Assembly: GCA_046294915.1 (NCBI GenBank)
Contig: JBKBOE010000070.1
Location: forward strand, 1 to 13,533
Direction: 5' to 3'
Length of the DNA stretch: 13,533 nt
Origin: UBA2336 sp046294915
Lineage (GTDB): Bacteria; Bacteroidota; Bacteroidia; Cytophagales; Cyclobacteriaceae
Shown here: in pieces, positions 1 through 6,317 of the stretch
Layout: every line of letters starts with the position of its first letter
Numbering within the stretch: the stretch's first letter is position 1
Translations under genes and position numbers: made by a program
Notes under the pieces: generated by a model
Seen by the model: the letters and a program-made list of their open reading frames with translations, nothing else
Database searches by the model: none
What the model was told of the DNA's origin: nothing

Positions 1-470
1 AGAAGAAGAAATCCATTGAAGAACTTTCTTTTGCTCTTGATACGATTAAAGTTGAGCCCGACTTGGTAAACGCAGTACTTGTAAACCTGAATACATCCAT
101 TATAAGGGAAAAGGTACCGCTAAGCACTTTATTGAAAAGACCAGAGGTTAATCTGAACCTGCTGACAGCATTAAGCAACGATATCAAGCGGCTTATTAAC
201 AGCTACCCGTTGGACGTTCAGGAACAAGTTGAAATAACCTTGAAATACAAAACGTATATTGAAAGAGAAGAAAAGCTGGTAGAAAAAATTTCGGGGCTTG
301 AGAATTTTACCATTCGGCCCGACTTTGACTACGATCGTGTAAAAGCGCTGTCAGCAGAAGGCCGAGAAAAACTTAAGCGCTTGCGTCCCCAGTCTATCGG
401 CCAGGCATCGCGTATAAGCGGTGTAAGCCCTGCCGATGTATCTATTTTAACGGTTTATATGGGCAAATAG
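1..470 (+). CDS. mnmG: MnmG (GidA), tRNA uridine-5-carboxymethylaminomethyl modification enzyme, C-terminal part
   Basis: This is the 3' end of a gene entering from the left edge; the reading frame is open from base 3, so the true start lies outside the window. About 155 codons are visible, against roughly 620 for a whole MnmG. The visible part is the C-terminal helical domain, ending in the family's highly conserved stretch I-G-Q-A-S-R-I-S-G-V-S-P-A-D-V-S-I-L just before the final V-Y-M-G-K. MnmG is an FAD-dependent enzyme that works with the GTPase MnmE in the cytoplasm to modify uridine 34 of certain tRNAs; the C-terminal domain contacts MnmE and tRNA. The FAD-binding part is not in the window. 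The stop codon directly abuts the start of the methyltransferase gene, so the two are almost certainly co-transcribed and perhaps translationally coupled. An internal TTG at 63 could be mistaken for a start but is an ordinary Leu codon. Confidence 0.95.
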   Translation, partial: KKKSIEELSFALDTIKVEPDLVNAVLVNLNTSIIREKVPLSTLLKRPEVNLNLLTALSNDIKRLINSYPLDVQEQVEITLKYKTYIEREEKLVEKISGLENFTIRPDFDYDRVKALSAEGREKLKRLRPQSIGQASRISGVSPADVSILTVYMGK

Positions 471-1364
471 ATGAATGAAGTACCCATTTGCCCGGTATGC
501 GGCTCATCCATTTCAACTACCTATTTAACACCTGCTGATCATGCACTCAGTAAGGAGGTCTTTACCCTTAGAAAGTGCACTACATGCTCATTAGTCGTTA
601 CTTCGCCCCGGCCGAGCGAGGATGAGCTACCCAGGTATTATCGATTTAATGATTATATATCACATTCAGGAAAAACCACCTCAGGCTTCCTGACTATCCT
701 ATACAACATTGCCCGGTCATTTACTCTGAAATGGAAAAGAGCTATAATCAAGCGAGAATTTACAACCGGCCGGATTCTTGATGTGGGCTGTGGCACAGGT
801 GAATTCTTAAATATTATGAGGCAAAGCGGTTGGGAAATTGAAGGGATAGAACCCACGGCTGTTGCCCGGAAAAAGGCCGAGGGCCTATTGAATCAGTCTG
901 TTTATCATTCCATTAAAGACCTGCCAACTAACCGGTTTGATGTGATAACCCTTTGGCATGTACTGGAACACGTTTATGACTTAAACAATACCCTTGAACA
1001 GTTAAAAAAACGCCTTAATCCAGGCGGGCTACTTCTCATCGCTGTACCAAATCATCAGGCATTTGATGCACAAAAGTATGAGGCCGATTGGGCGGGTTAT
1101 GACGTGCCTCGACATCTTTGGCATTTCAACACTACCAGCATGACAGCTCTCCTGAAAAGGAATAACCTGACGCTTACCCGTATATTACCAATGAAACTCG
1201 ATGCTTACTATGTAAGCCTTTTGAGCGAACAATACATTAGTCCGGATAAACCACTAAAAAATTATCTGAATGCATTTTGCACGGGCATTCTGTCTAATCT
1301 CAAAGCCAGGAAAAAACTTAACTACTCGAGTCTTATCTTCATGGCAAAAGTGAACCAGCGATAG
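471..1364 (+). CDS. Class I SAM-dependent methyltransferase with N-terminal zinc ribbon
   Basis: A 297-residue cytoplasmic methyltransferase. The N terminus has a four-cysteine zinc-ribbon-like motif: C7-P-V-C10 and C36-T-T-C39. The Rossmann-type domain follows, with the SAM-binding motif I-L-D-V-G-C-G-T-G at residues 102-110 and the later L-W-H-V-L-E-H-V at about 161-168, typical of the Methyltransf_11/12/23 group that includes UbiG-like and polysaccharide-linked enzymes. The substrate cannot be read from the sequence; small molecules, sugars or RNA are all possible. The ATG immediately follows the mnmG stop with no bases between, and the next gene starts two bases after this stop. The tight packing with mnmG hints at a link to translation or tRNA modification, but that is inference. 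The residues after about 230 are less conserved and may form the substrate lid. Start choice is secure because the cysteine motif begins at residue 7. Confidence 0.9.
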   Translation: MNEVPICPVCGSSISTTYLTPADHALSKEVFTLRKCTTCSLVVTSPRPSEDELPRYYRFNDYISHSGKTTSGFLTILYNIARSFTLKWKRAIIKREFTTGRILDVGCGTGEFLNIMRQSGWEIEGIEPTAVARKKAEGLLNQSVYHSIKDLPTNRFDVITLWHVLEHVYDLNNTLEQLKKRLNPGGLLLIAVPNHQAFDAQKYEADWAGYDVPRHLWHFNTTSMTALLKRNNLTLTRILPMKLDAYYVSLLSEQYISPDKPLKNYLNAFCTGILSNLKARKKLNYSSLIFMAKVNQR

Positions 1365-1366
1365 GA

Positions 1367-3091
1367 ATGATGAAGCAAATTGTGCGGCTACTTCTTTTGT
1401 CTCAGCTTTTTTGGAGCTGTGCAAAACAAACTAATCCCACAGGAGGGCCGAAGGATGCCGATCCGCCAGAGCTTTTGCGTTCACGGCCTGAAAACAGACA
1501 AACTAATTTTAATTCAACGCAAGTTGAATTAATCTTTAATGAATATGTACAGGTTAACAATGCGCGTGAACAGTTGATAATTGTACCAACCATCGGAAAA
1601 AAATTTGAGGTTGTTGCAAGAAAAAATAAAGTGACACTAAAATTCAACAACAAACTTCTTGACAACACCACGTATACAATAAATTTCCGAGAAGCGATTC
1701 AGGACCTGACTGAGAAAAACCCGACAAAAAACTTAAAGATCGCCTTCAGTACCGGAACCTACATTGACTCCTTATCCGTTGAAGGAACTGTTCAACTTCT
1801 GCTTAAAAATCAACCAGCCGAAAATTTTACCGTTGCCGTTGTGCCCTTAAACGACACCTTCAACATTTTTAACCATACAGCACAATTCTTCACGCTCACC
1901 GACAAAAAAGGCCAATTCATTATCGAAAATCTAAAACCCGGTGCGTACAGAATTTATGCCTTTCAGGACAAAAATAAAAACCTGAAGGTTGACAGCCGAA
2001 GCGAGCCATTCGCATTTCAATCCGATACGTTAAGACTTTATCAATCTGTAAAAGGCATTCAGTTGTATGCTGTTGCGCTTGACATGCGACCATTAAAAAT
2101 TCTTTCTGCCAGGCCGGTAGGCAATCATTTTTTAGTTCGCCTGATAAAAGGATATATCAACAACTCATTTAAATGTGCTTTGCCAAATGATTCCATTTCA
2201 TTTGACTATCCTGACTATTCAAGCATTCGGTTTTACAAACCGACAGTTGATTTTGACAGTATTTCCGTGCACTTTAATATTACCGACAGCATCAACAACA
2301 CGCTCGATACCCTGGTGTATATTAAATTTAATAAAATAAATCTGCAGAAAGAGCGGTTTACAATAAAAACCCGGAACATAATTTACCTTGATCATAAACA
2401 AATGGTTAATGGCGAGCTGGTGCTGAGTAAACCTGCGCGTTCAATTTCTTATGACAGCATCTATATTCGTCTCGACTCCGTTACAGTGTTAACCTTTAAA
2501 GAAAATGATTTCACCTGGGACCAGTCATTTACCCATGCATATTTTACAAAGCAATTGCCAAACGCACTTGACCTGAATACTACCCGGCCACGAGCCTCTT
2601 CGGCCACACCACAGCAACGCCTTCCAGGTCAGGATGCAAGACAACCTCGCTCAACGCCAGCCCAAACCCAAAAGCCCGATTCAAAAAATATGTTGAACCA
2701 ACTTATTCTGGCAAAAGCAGCCATACTATCAGCCGAAGGTGATTCTTCAACATTTGAAAATATACCCTTTACCGTTGTAAGACCAGAAACCACGGCTCTA
2801 CTATTAATTGAGTTGAAGGGAACTGGCAGCACCATCACTCAGTTACTGGATAAAGACTATAAGGTCATTACCGCTTCAACATCAAAAAAAGTACGGTTTG
2901 AAAACCTTATTCCGGGTGAGTATTACGTTCGGGTTATAGTTGACAGCAACAGCAATGAGCGATGGGATCCGGGTAACTATTATCTGAATAAGGAACCGGA
3001 AAAAATTAAGTTCTACAAGGACGATACCGGAAATAGCAGGATCAACCTGAAAGCAAACTGGGAAATTGGACCATTGTTAATTGAGTATTGA
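1367..3091 (+). CDS. Ig-like domain lipoprotein (Bacteroidota type)
   Basis: A 574-residue predicted lipoprotein. The N terminus has a basic residue, a hydrophobic Leu-rich run and a lipobox L-F-W-S-C with the lipidated Cys at 18, followed by T-N-P-T-G-G-P-K-D, which I recognise from Bacteroidota lipoproteins annotated as Ig-like (Big_5 group). Residues about 30-130 look like that Ig-like beta domain. Two later stretches resemble carboxypeptidase-regulatory or Cna-B-like beta modules: one centred on E-N-L-K-P-G-A-Y (about 188-195), the other on E-N-L-I-P-G-E-Y (about 510-517). Each is followed by an Asp/Asn-rich loop, D201-x-N203-x-N205-x3-D209 and D526-x-N528-x-N530-x3-D534. A Pro/Gln/Ser/Thr-rich linker covers about 404-440. 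There is no acidic run after the Cys, so surface export is not indicated. The function is unknown; the architecture suggests a structural or adhesive envelope role. ATG 1367 and ATG 1370 are both possible starts, two or five bases after the preceding stop. Confidence 0.85.
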   Translation: MMKQIVRLLLLSQLFWSCAKQTNPTGGPKDADPPELLRSRPENRQTNFNSTQVELIFNEYVQVNNAREQLIIVPTIGKKFEVVARKNKVTLKFNNKLLDNTTYTINFREAIQDLTEKNPTKNLKIAFSTGTYIDSLSVEGTVQLLLKNQPAENFTVAVVPLNDTFNIFNHTAQFFTLTDKKGQFIIENLKPGAYRIYAFQDKNKNLKVDSRSEPFAFQSDTLRLYQSVKGIQLYAVALDMRPLKILSARPVGNHFLVRLIKGYINNSFKCALPNDSISFDYPDYSSIRFYKPTVDFDSISVHFNITDSINNTLDTLVYIKFNKINLQKERFTIKTRNIIYLDHKQMVNGELVLSKPARSISYDSIYIRLDSVTVLTFKENDFTWDQSFTHAYFTKQLPNALDLNTTRPRASSATPQQRLPGQDARQPRSTPAQTQKPDSKNMLNQLILAKAAILSAEGDSSTFENIPFTVVRPETTALLLIELKGTGSTITQLLDKDYKVITASTSKKVRFENLIPGEYYVRVIVDSNSNERWDPGNYYLNKEPEKIKFYKDDTGNSRINLKANWEIGPLLIEY

Positions 3092-3352
3092 TAATCTGTG
3101 GAAAAACTCCTTATGTTTAACTCAATCATGCCAAATACCTCCATAATAGCTCTCTTGCCTTATCGCATGTTTACTATTTTAGCTTTAACCACATCCATTA
3201 ACAATCCGTTTAATTAACACTATAGAACCTTGTTAATAAAAAAAAGTTGTTAATAACTCACCAACATATTAACTATCAGCTAATAGGAGTTCACACTACC
3301 ATTCACATTAAATACATACATTAACTACAATAAGAGATATCCACATGTACAC
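3092..3352. other. AT-rich intergenic region with DnaA-box-like 9-mers (candidate origin)
   Basis: No gene is visible in these 261 bases. Hand counting of 3121-3360 gives about 30 percent GC, and 3351-3400, which runs into the next gene, is about 86 percent AT. Three 9-mers differ by one base from the classic DnaA box TTATCCACA: TGTGGAAAA at 3097-3105 (minus-strand box), TTAACCACA at 3185-3193 and ATATCCACA at 3337-3345. Two identical TGTTAATAA copies at 3231-3239 and 3248-3256 are two-mismatch boxes on the minus strand. A weak promoter-like pair for the downstream gene is TTG 3155-3157 with TAGCTTTA 3180-3187. The arrangement of boxes next to an AT-rich block, close to mnmG (which flanks oriC in Escherichia coli), suggests an origin, but short AT-rich matches can arise by chance and no dnaA gene is in view. 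It may simply be a promoter and leader region. Confidence 0.3.
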
Positions 3353-5293
3353 ATGAATAATTATAACAACAATATATATAGATATACATTTATTATAAGT
3401 CTTTTTAGCTGTTTATGCTTTCTTATTCAAAGTAAAGCTCAGAATAATAATGAAATTCAATTAGCCAACGAGTACTTATTAAAAGGCGATAAAACAAAAG
3501 CGCTTGAACTTTATAGAGACCTTGCAAGGAGCGATAATAACATTGCCTTTATTCATAATAATTATCTCAATTTGTTGCTTGACGCGAACCTCGTTGATGA
3601 AGCACAAACTTACCTGAAACGGGTTCTGCGGAGAGATGCCGATAATATTCAATTCCGGGCCGATGTTGGAATTGTTTACGTTCGGTCGGGCGATCTGGTT
3701 AAAGCCGACAAAGTTTTTAAAGAATTGATTACAGAGAATAAGGGCAACGTTTCGAGAATTAAAATTCTATCAGATTACCTGGCCAGTCGCTCGCTCGCAG
3801 AGTATTCAATCCTTGCACTTACCGAAGGCCGCCAAACTTTAGGTAACCCATATTTATTCTGTCTGGAACTTGCTTCCCTTTACCGTATAAAAGGACAGAA
3901 GGATAAGATGGTACAGGAATATTTAACCTATGTAATGCAAAGTTCTGCCAATACGCAGTATGTAAAAAACGTAATGCAGGTACTGCTTACTCAACCCGAA
4001 GAGTTGGAGAGCCTGGAAGAGATTCTTTACGAGCGGGTGCAGAAATATCCCGATACGGAGGTGTATTCTGACCTGCTGGTATGGGTTACCATGCAGCAAA
4101 AAAATTTTTATGCAGCCTTTACGCAGGCACGTGCCTATGACAGGCGCAACAAAAAACTGGGAGAGAAGTGTATGGAAGTTGCGCGGGTAGCGCTGGATAA
4201 TGAAGATTATGATAATGCATGGGCAAGTTACAGTTACGTGGTTAAAGAATATCCGGGCGGTCCTTTTTATCTGCAGGCACGCCTGGGACAAATCCGTACA
4301 CGTGAAACACGCATTCGCAATACGTATCCGGTTCAGGGAGATTCGGTACGGGCATTGATAGCGGAGTATGATAAATTCATTCTTGAACATGCTGATAATA
4401 CCAATGCCCTTGAAGCGCAACGCAGCCAGGCCCTGTTGTGGGCAAATTATCTGGATGAAAAAAGCAAAGCAATTGAACTGCTCAATACATTAATAGCGAA
4501 TCCAAGAGCGTCTCTGCAACTGAAATCGAAAGCCAAACTGGACTTGGGCGATATTTATTTGTTGAATGGAGAACCTTGGGAATCGGCATTGTTGTATTCT
4601 CAGGTTGAAAAAGCGTTGAAGGAAAACCCCTTGGGTTATGAAGCGAAACTTAAAAATGCAAAGCTATCCTACTTTAAAGGCGATTTCCGTTTAGCACAGG
4701 AGCACCTCGATATATTAAAAGAAGCAACCACCCGCGAAATAGCTAACGATGCCATGGAACTGAGCATGCGTATCAAGGAAAACATAGCGGTTGATTCTGC
4801 TGGGCAGGCTCTACAGGCATACGCATCCGTTGAATTATTACTGTACCAGAATAAAACCGATCAGGCGTTAGATCGGATTAACTCCTTAAAAGAGGGAAGA
4901 ATTAAAATTTCCAAAGAGGAAGCATTTCTTCGCAACATTACTTTTCCGCAAACAACGGACGACTTTGTTTGGGTTGCCTTTTCTAACCATGCCATTCTGG
5001 ATGACGTGTACTGGCTGGAAGCAAATCTCAGAATGCAACGAGGTGAGTTTAATGTCGCACTGGGGTTGCTTCAAAAAATTTTAGAGGACTATTCCGATGA
5101 TATCCTTGCAGATGACGCGTATTTTCTCCAGGCCGAAATTTATGACCGGCAGCTTGGTGATAAGGACAAAGCACTTGAAATGTACCGTGAATTTTTAAAT
5201 CGTTATCCCGGCAGTGTTTATGCTGCTGAAGCCCGGATGAGGTACCGGATATTAAGGGGGGATTTCGCCAATCCGCAGATTATAAATCCTTAA
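3353..5293 (+). CDS. Secreted tetratricopeptide-repeat protein
   Basis: A 646-residue protein with an N-terminal signal peptide: a hydrophobic run at about 12-25 and a plausible signal peptidase I site after A29 in S-K-A-Q. The n-region is unusual, with six Asn and only one Arg (R10). The mature protein is built almost entirely of helical pairs of the TPR type, for example the A-N-E-Y-L-L-K-G-D-x-x-K-A-L-E-L-Y repeat at about 38-54 and the C-terminal Y-F-L-Q-A-E-I-Y-D-R-Q-L-G-D-K-D-K-A-L-E-M-Y unit followed by F-L-N-R-Y-P-G-S-V-Y-A-A-E-A-R, which resembles the BamD/YbgF class of periplasmic TPRs. Such proteins are scaffolds for protein-protein contacts; partners are unknown. It has its own upstream region rather than following the lipoprotein gene closely. 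The first 16 codons are extremely AT-rich compared with the rest of the gene, which may reflect initiation needs or an origin-associated element. No enzymatic motif was seen. Confidence 0.88.
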   Translation: MNNYNNNIYRYTFIISLFSCLCFLIQSKAQNNNEIQLANEYLLKGDKTKALELYRDLARSDNNIAFIHNNYLNLLLDANLVDEAQTYLKRVLRRDADNIQFRADVGIVYVRSGDLVKADKVFKELITENKGNVSRIKILSDYLASRSLAEYSILALTEGRQTLGNPYLFCLELASLYRIKGQKDKMVQEYLTYVMQSSANTQYVKNVMQVLLTQPEELESLEEILYERVQKYPDTEVYSDLLVWVTMQQKNFYAAFTQARAYDRRNKKLGEKCMEVARVALDNEDYDNAWASYSYVVKEYPGGPFYLQARLGQIRTRETRIRNTYPVQGDSVRALIAEYDKFILEHADNTNALEAQRSQALLWANYLDEKSKAIELLNTLIANPRASLQLKSKAKLDLGDIYLLNGEPWESALLYSQVEKALKENPLGYEAKLKNAKLSYFKGDFRLAQEHLDILKEATTREIANDAMELSMRIKENIAVDSAGQALQAYASVELLLYQNKTDQALDRINSLKEGRIKISKEEAFLRNITFPQTTDDFVWVAFSNHAILDDVYWLEANLRMQRGEFNVALGLLQKILEDYSDDILADDAYFLQAEIYDRQLGDKDKALEMYREFLNRYPGSVYAAEARMRYRILRGDFANPQIINP

Positions 5294-5330
5294 ATTCTGC
5301 GTTAATACATCGAGTTGTTTCTGAATTAAC

Positions 5331-5359
5331 TTGATTATTTATATTTTAACTTAGTTTAG
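5331..5359 (+). promoter_or_regulatory. Possible Bacteroidota-type promoter
   Basis: TTG at 5331-5333 is followed after 18 bases by TAGTTTAG at 5352-5359, which matches the Bacteroidota -7 consensus TAnnTTTG at all but one of its fixed positions. It would drive transcription into the non-coding stretch and the hydroxylase gene. The region is AT-rich, so a chance match is quite possible. Confidence 0.25.
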
Positions 5360-5384
5360 AAAGTTAATAAAACCTTAAAAAGCA

Positions 5385-5416
5385 GCAGGTTTGTTATTTT
5401 ACTAGCCTGTTTTATT
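5385..5416 (+). terminator. Weak terminator-like hairpin after the TPR gene
   Basis: GCAGGTT (5385-5391) can pair with AGCCTGT (5404-5410), counting two G-U pairs, around a 12-base loop. It is followed by TTTTATT. The stem is short and the T-run is interrupted by an A, so this is only a candidate end for the TPR transcript. Confidence 0.3.
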
Positions 5417-5477
5417 GTGGCTTGCGAAAGTTTTGAAGAGCCGCGGTTTTGAAAACAAACTTATCTTGCGCAACTCC

Positions 5478-5591
5478 ATGCCTATTCAAAACATCGTATC
5501 CAGTGTATTTGCCAACAATCTCACTAGTGAAGAAGACTGCTGTTTGCCGGCTGCGGAGTCCCTGATTAACCTAATTTTATATCCATACTGA
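5478..5591 (+). CDS. Possible 37-residue small ORF or leader peptide
   Basis: An ATG-to-TGA frame encodes 37 residues, beginning M-P-I-Q-N-I-V-S-S and containing an E-E-D-C-C-L-P-A-A-E segment with adjacent cysteines. I do not recognise it as a known family. No clear ribosome-binding site or well-matched promoter precedes it; a direct repeat GTTTTGAA lies 25-48 bases upstream. Its stop codon falls inside the inner arm of the hairpin that follows, so translation could affect folding of that hairpin. It may equally be a chance frame in non-coding DNA. There is no signal peptide, and it is too short for a domain assignment. Confidence 0.2.
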   Translation: MPIQNIVSSVFANNLTSEEDCCLPAAESLINLILYPY

Positions 5592-5611
5592 TTTACATCA
5601 GGGTTTTTTTT
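5560..5611 (+). terminator. Hairpin with eight-T tail and alternative pairings
   Basis: CCCTGAT at 5560-5566 is the exact reverse complement of ATCAGGG at 5597-5603, and eight T residues follow at 5604-5611. A smaller competing hairpin uses CTGAT 5588-5592 with ATCAG 5597-5601 around the loop TTAC. The same TCAGGG can also pair with CCCTGA at 5635-5640, shortly before the hydroxylase start. The T-run directly after the stem is typical of an intrinsic terminator. It could end a small transcript or act as an attenuator for the hydroxylase gene. Confidence 0.45.
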
Positions 5612-5655
5612 GTAAACCGGTTGTAAAATTCCATCCCTGAAAAGCTGCTGAGGTT

Positions 5656-6315
5656 ATGAAATTCGAGAAGATTCACAACAAGGGACAGGCGCGGTTATTT
5701 GAAAATCCTTTTCTGGAAATGCTTACCAAGGCACACCCCCTGGTAATATGGGCAATGTATATCCCCATTATTTCATACCTGCTGTACTACAGCAGCGTGC
5801 ACCTCAATTTTACCGTAATCAGAATAGCAATAATCTTTTTTGCCGGTATGTTTTTTTGGACCTTTTTTGAATACCTGGCACACCGGTTTGTCTTTCATTT
5901 GGCGCCAACCTCAGAAATTGCGCGAAGAGTGGTTTATATTCTGCACGGCAACCATCATGAATATCCGCGCGACAAGCAGCGCCTGTTTATGCCCCCGCTT
6001 CCAAGTTTAATTATTGCCTCCACCCTCTTCGGACTAATGTACCTGGTGATGAAGGGTTATGCGTTTATGTTTTTTCCAGGATTTTTACTCGGCTATCTGC
6101 TTTACGGAAGCATGCATTACGCCATTCATGCGTGGAATCCACCTTTTAAATGGATGAAGGGACTGTGGAGAAATCATCATTTGCACCATTATAAAAATGA
6201 ACACATGGGTTTTGGTGTCAGTTCAACGTTGTGGGATCATGTGTTCGGAACTATGTTTGATTTAAAGAACGAAAAAGAAGATAAAGAAAAAGTGAAAGAA
6301 TTAATGTACGGGTAA
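5656..6315 (+). CDS. Fatty acid hydroxylase / sterol desaturase superfamily membrane protein
   Basis: A 219-residue integral membrane di-iron protein. The histidine clusters typical of the FA_hydroxylase family are all present: H76-R-F-V-F-H81, H97-G-N-H100-H101, H154-x3-H158 and H174-H175-L-H177-H178-Y, followed by the conserved G-F-G-V-S-S-x-L-W-D-H-V-F-G-T end. Hydrophobic segments lie at about 27-45, 50-70, 113-131 and 133-150. The closest match in layout is the yeast Scs7/FA2H type, which 2-hydroxylates fatty acids used in sphingolipids. In Bacteroidota such an enzyme could hydroxylate acyl chains of sphingolipids, sulfonolipids or ornithine lipids, but the substrate is inferred. Residues 208-219 are a charged Lys/Glu tail. 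The start is preceded by a modest G-A-G-G-like sequence. Its stop lies two bases from the stop of the convergent protease gene. Confidence 0.88.
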   Translation: MKFEKIHNKGQARLFENPFLEMLTKAHPLVIWAMYIPIISYLLYYSSVHLNFTVIRIAIIFFAGMFFWTFFEYLAHRFVFHLAPTSEIARRVVYILHGNHHEYPRDKQRLFMPPLPSLIIASTLFGLMYLVMKGYAFMFFPGFLLGYLLYGSMHYAIHAWNPPFKWMKGLWRNHHLHHYKNEHMGFGVSSTLWDHVFGTMFDLKNEKEDKEKVKELMYG

Positions 6316-6317
6316 CG

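Larger units (their letters stand above)
5294..5655. other. 362-base non-coding stretch between TPR and hydroxylase genes
   Basis: No long ORF lies here on either strand. Items seen, listed separately where worthwhile: a weak terminator-like hairpin about 100 bases after the TPR stop, a possible promoter at 5331-5359, a direct repeat GTTTTGAA at 5430-5437 and 5446-5453 (16 bases apart), a possible 37-codon ORF at 5478-5591 containing a perfect 10-bp palindrome TCACTAGTGA at 5521-5530, a hairpin with an eight-T run at 5560-5611, and an 8-bp palindrome AACCGGTT at 5615-5622. No tRNA-like cloverleaf or riboswitch that I know was recognised. Confidence 0.6.

Noticed and set aside
3080..3126. Inverted repeat ATTGAGT / ACTCAAT after the lipoprotein gene as a terminator
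   Set aside because: The loop is 33 bases and no T-run follows; the arms are AT-rich and probably accidental.
3345..3356. Three-codon upstream ORF whose TGA overlaps the TPR start ATG
   Set aside because: A frame this short is expected by chance, and no ribosome-binding site precedes it.
3923..4420. 165-codon open frame on the minus strand
   Set aside because: It lies wholly antisense to the TPR gene. Its translation is rich in Ile, Cys and Arg with no domain or signal that makes sense, as expected for a shadow frame.
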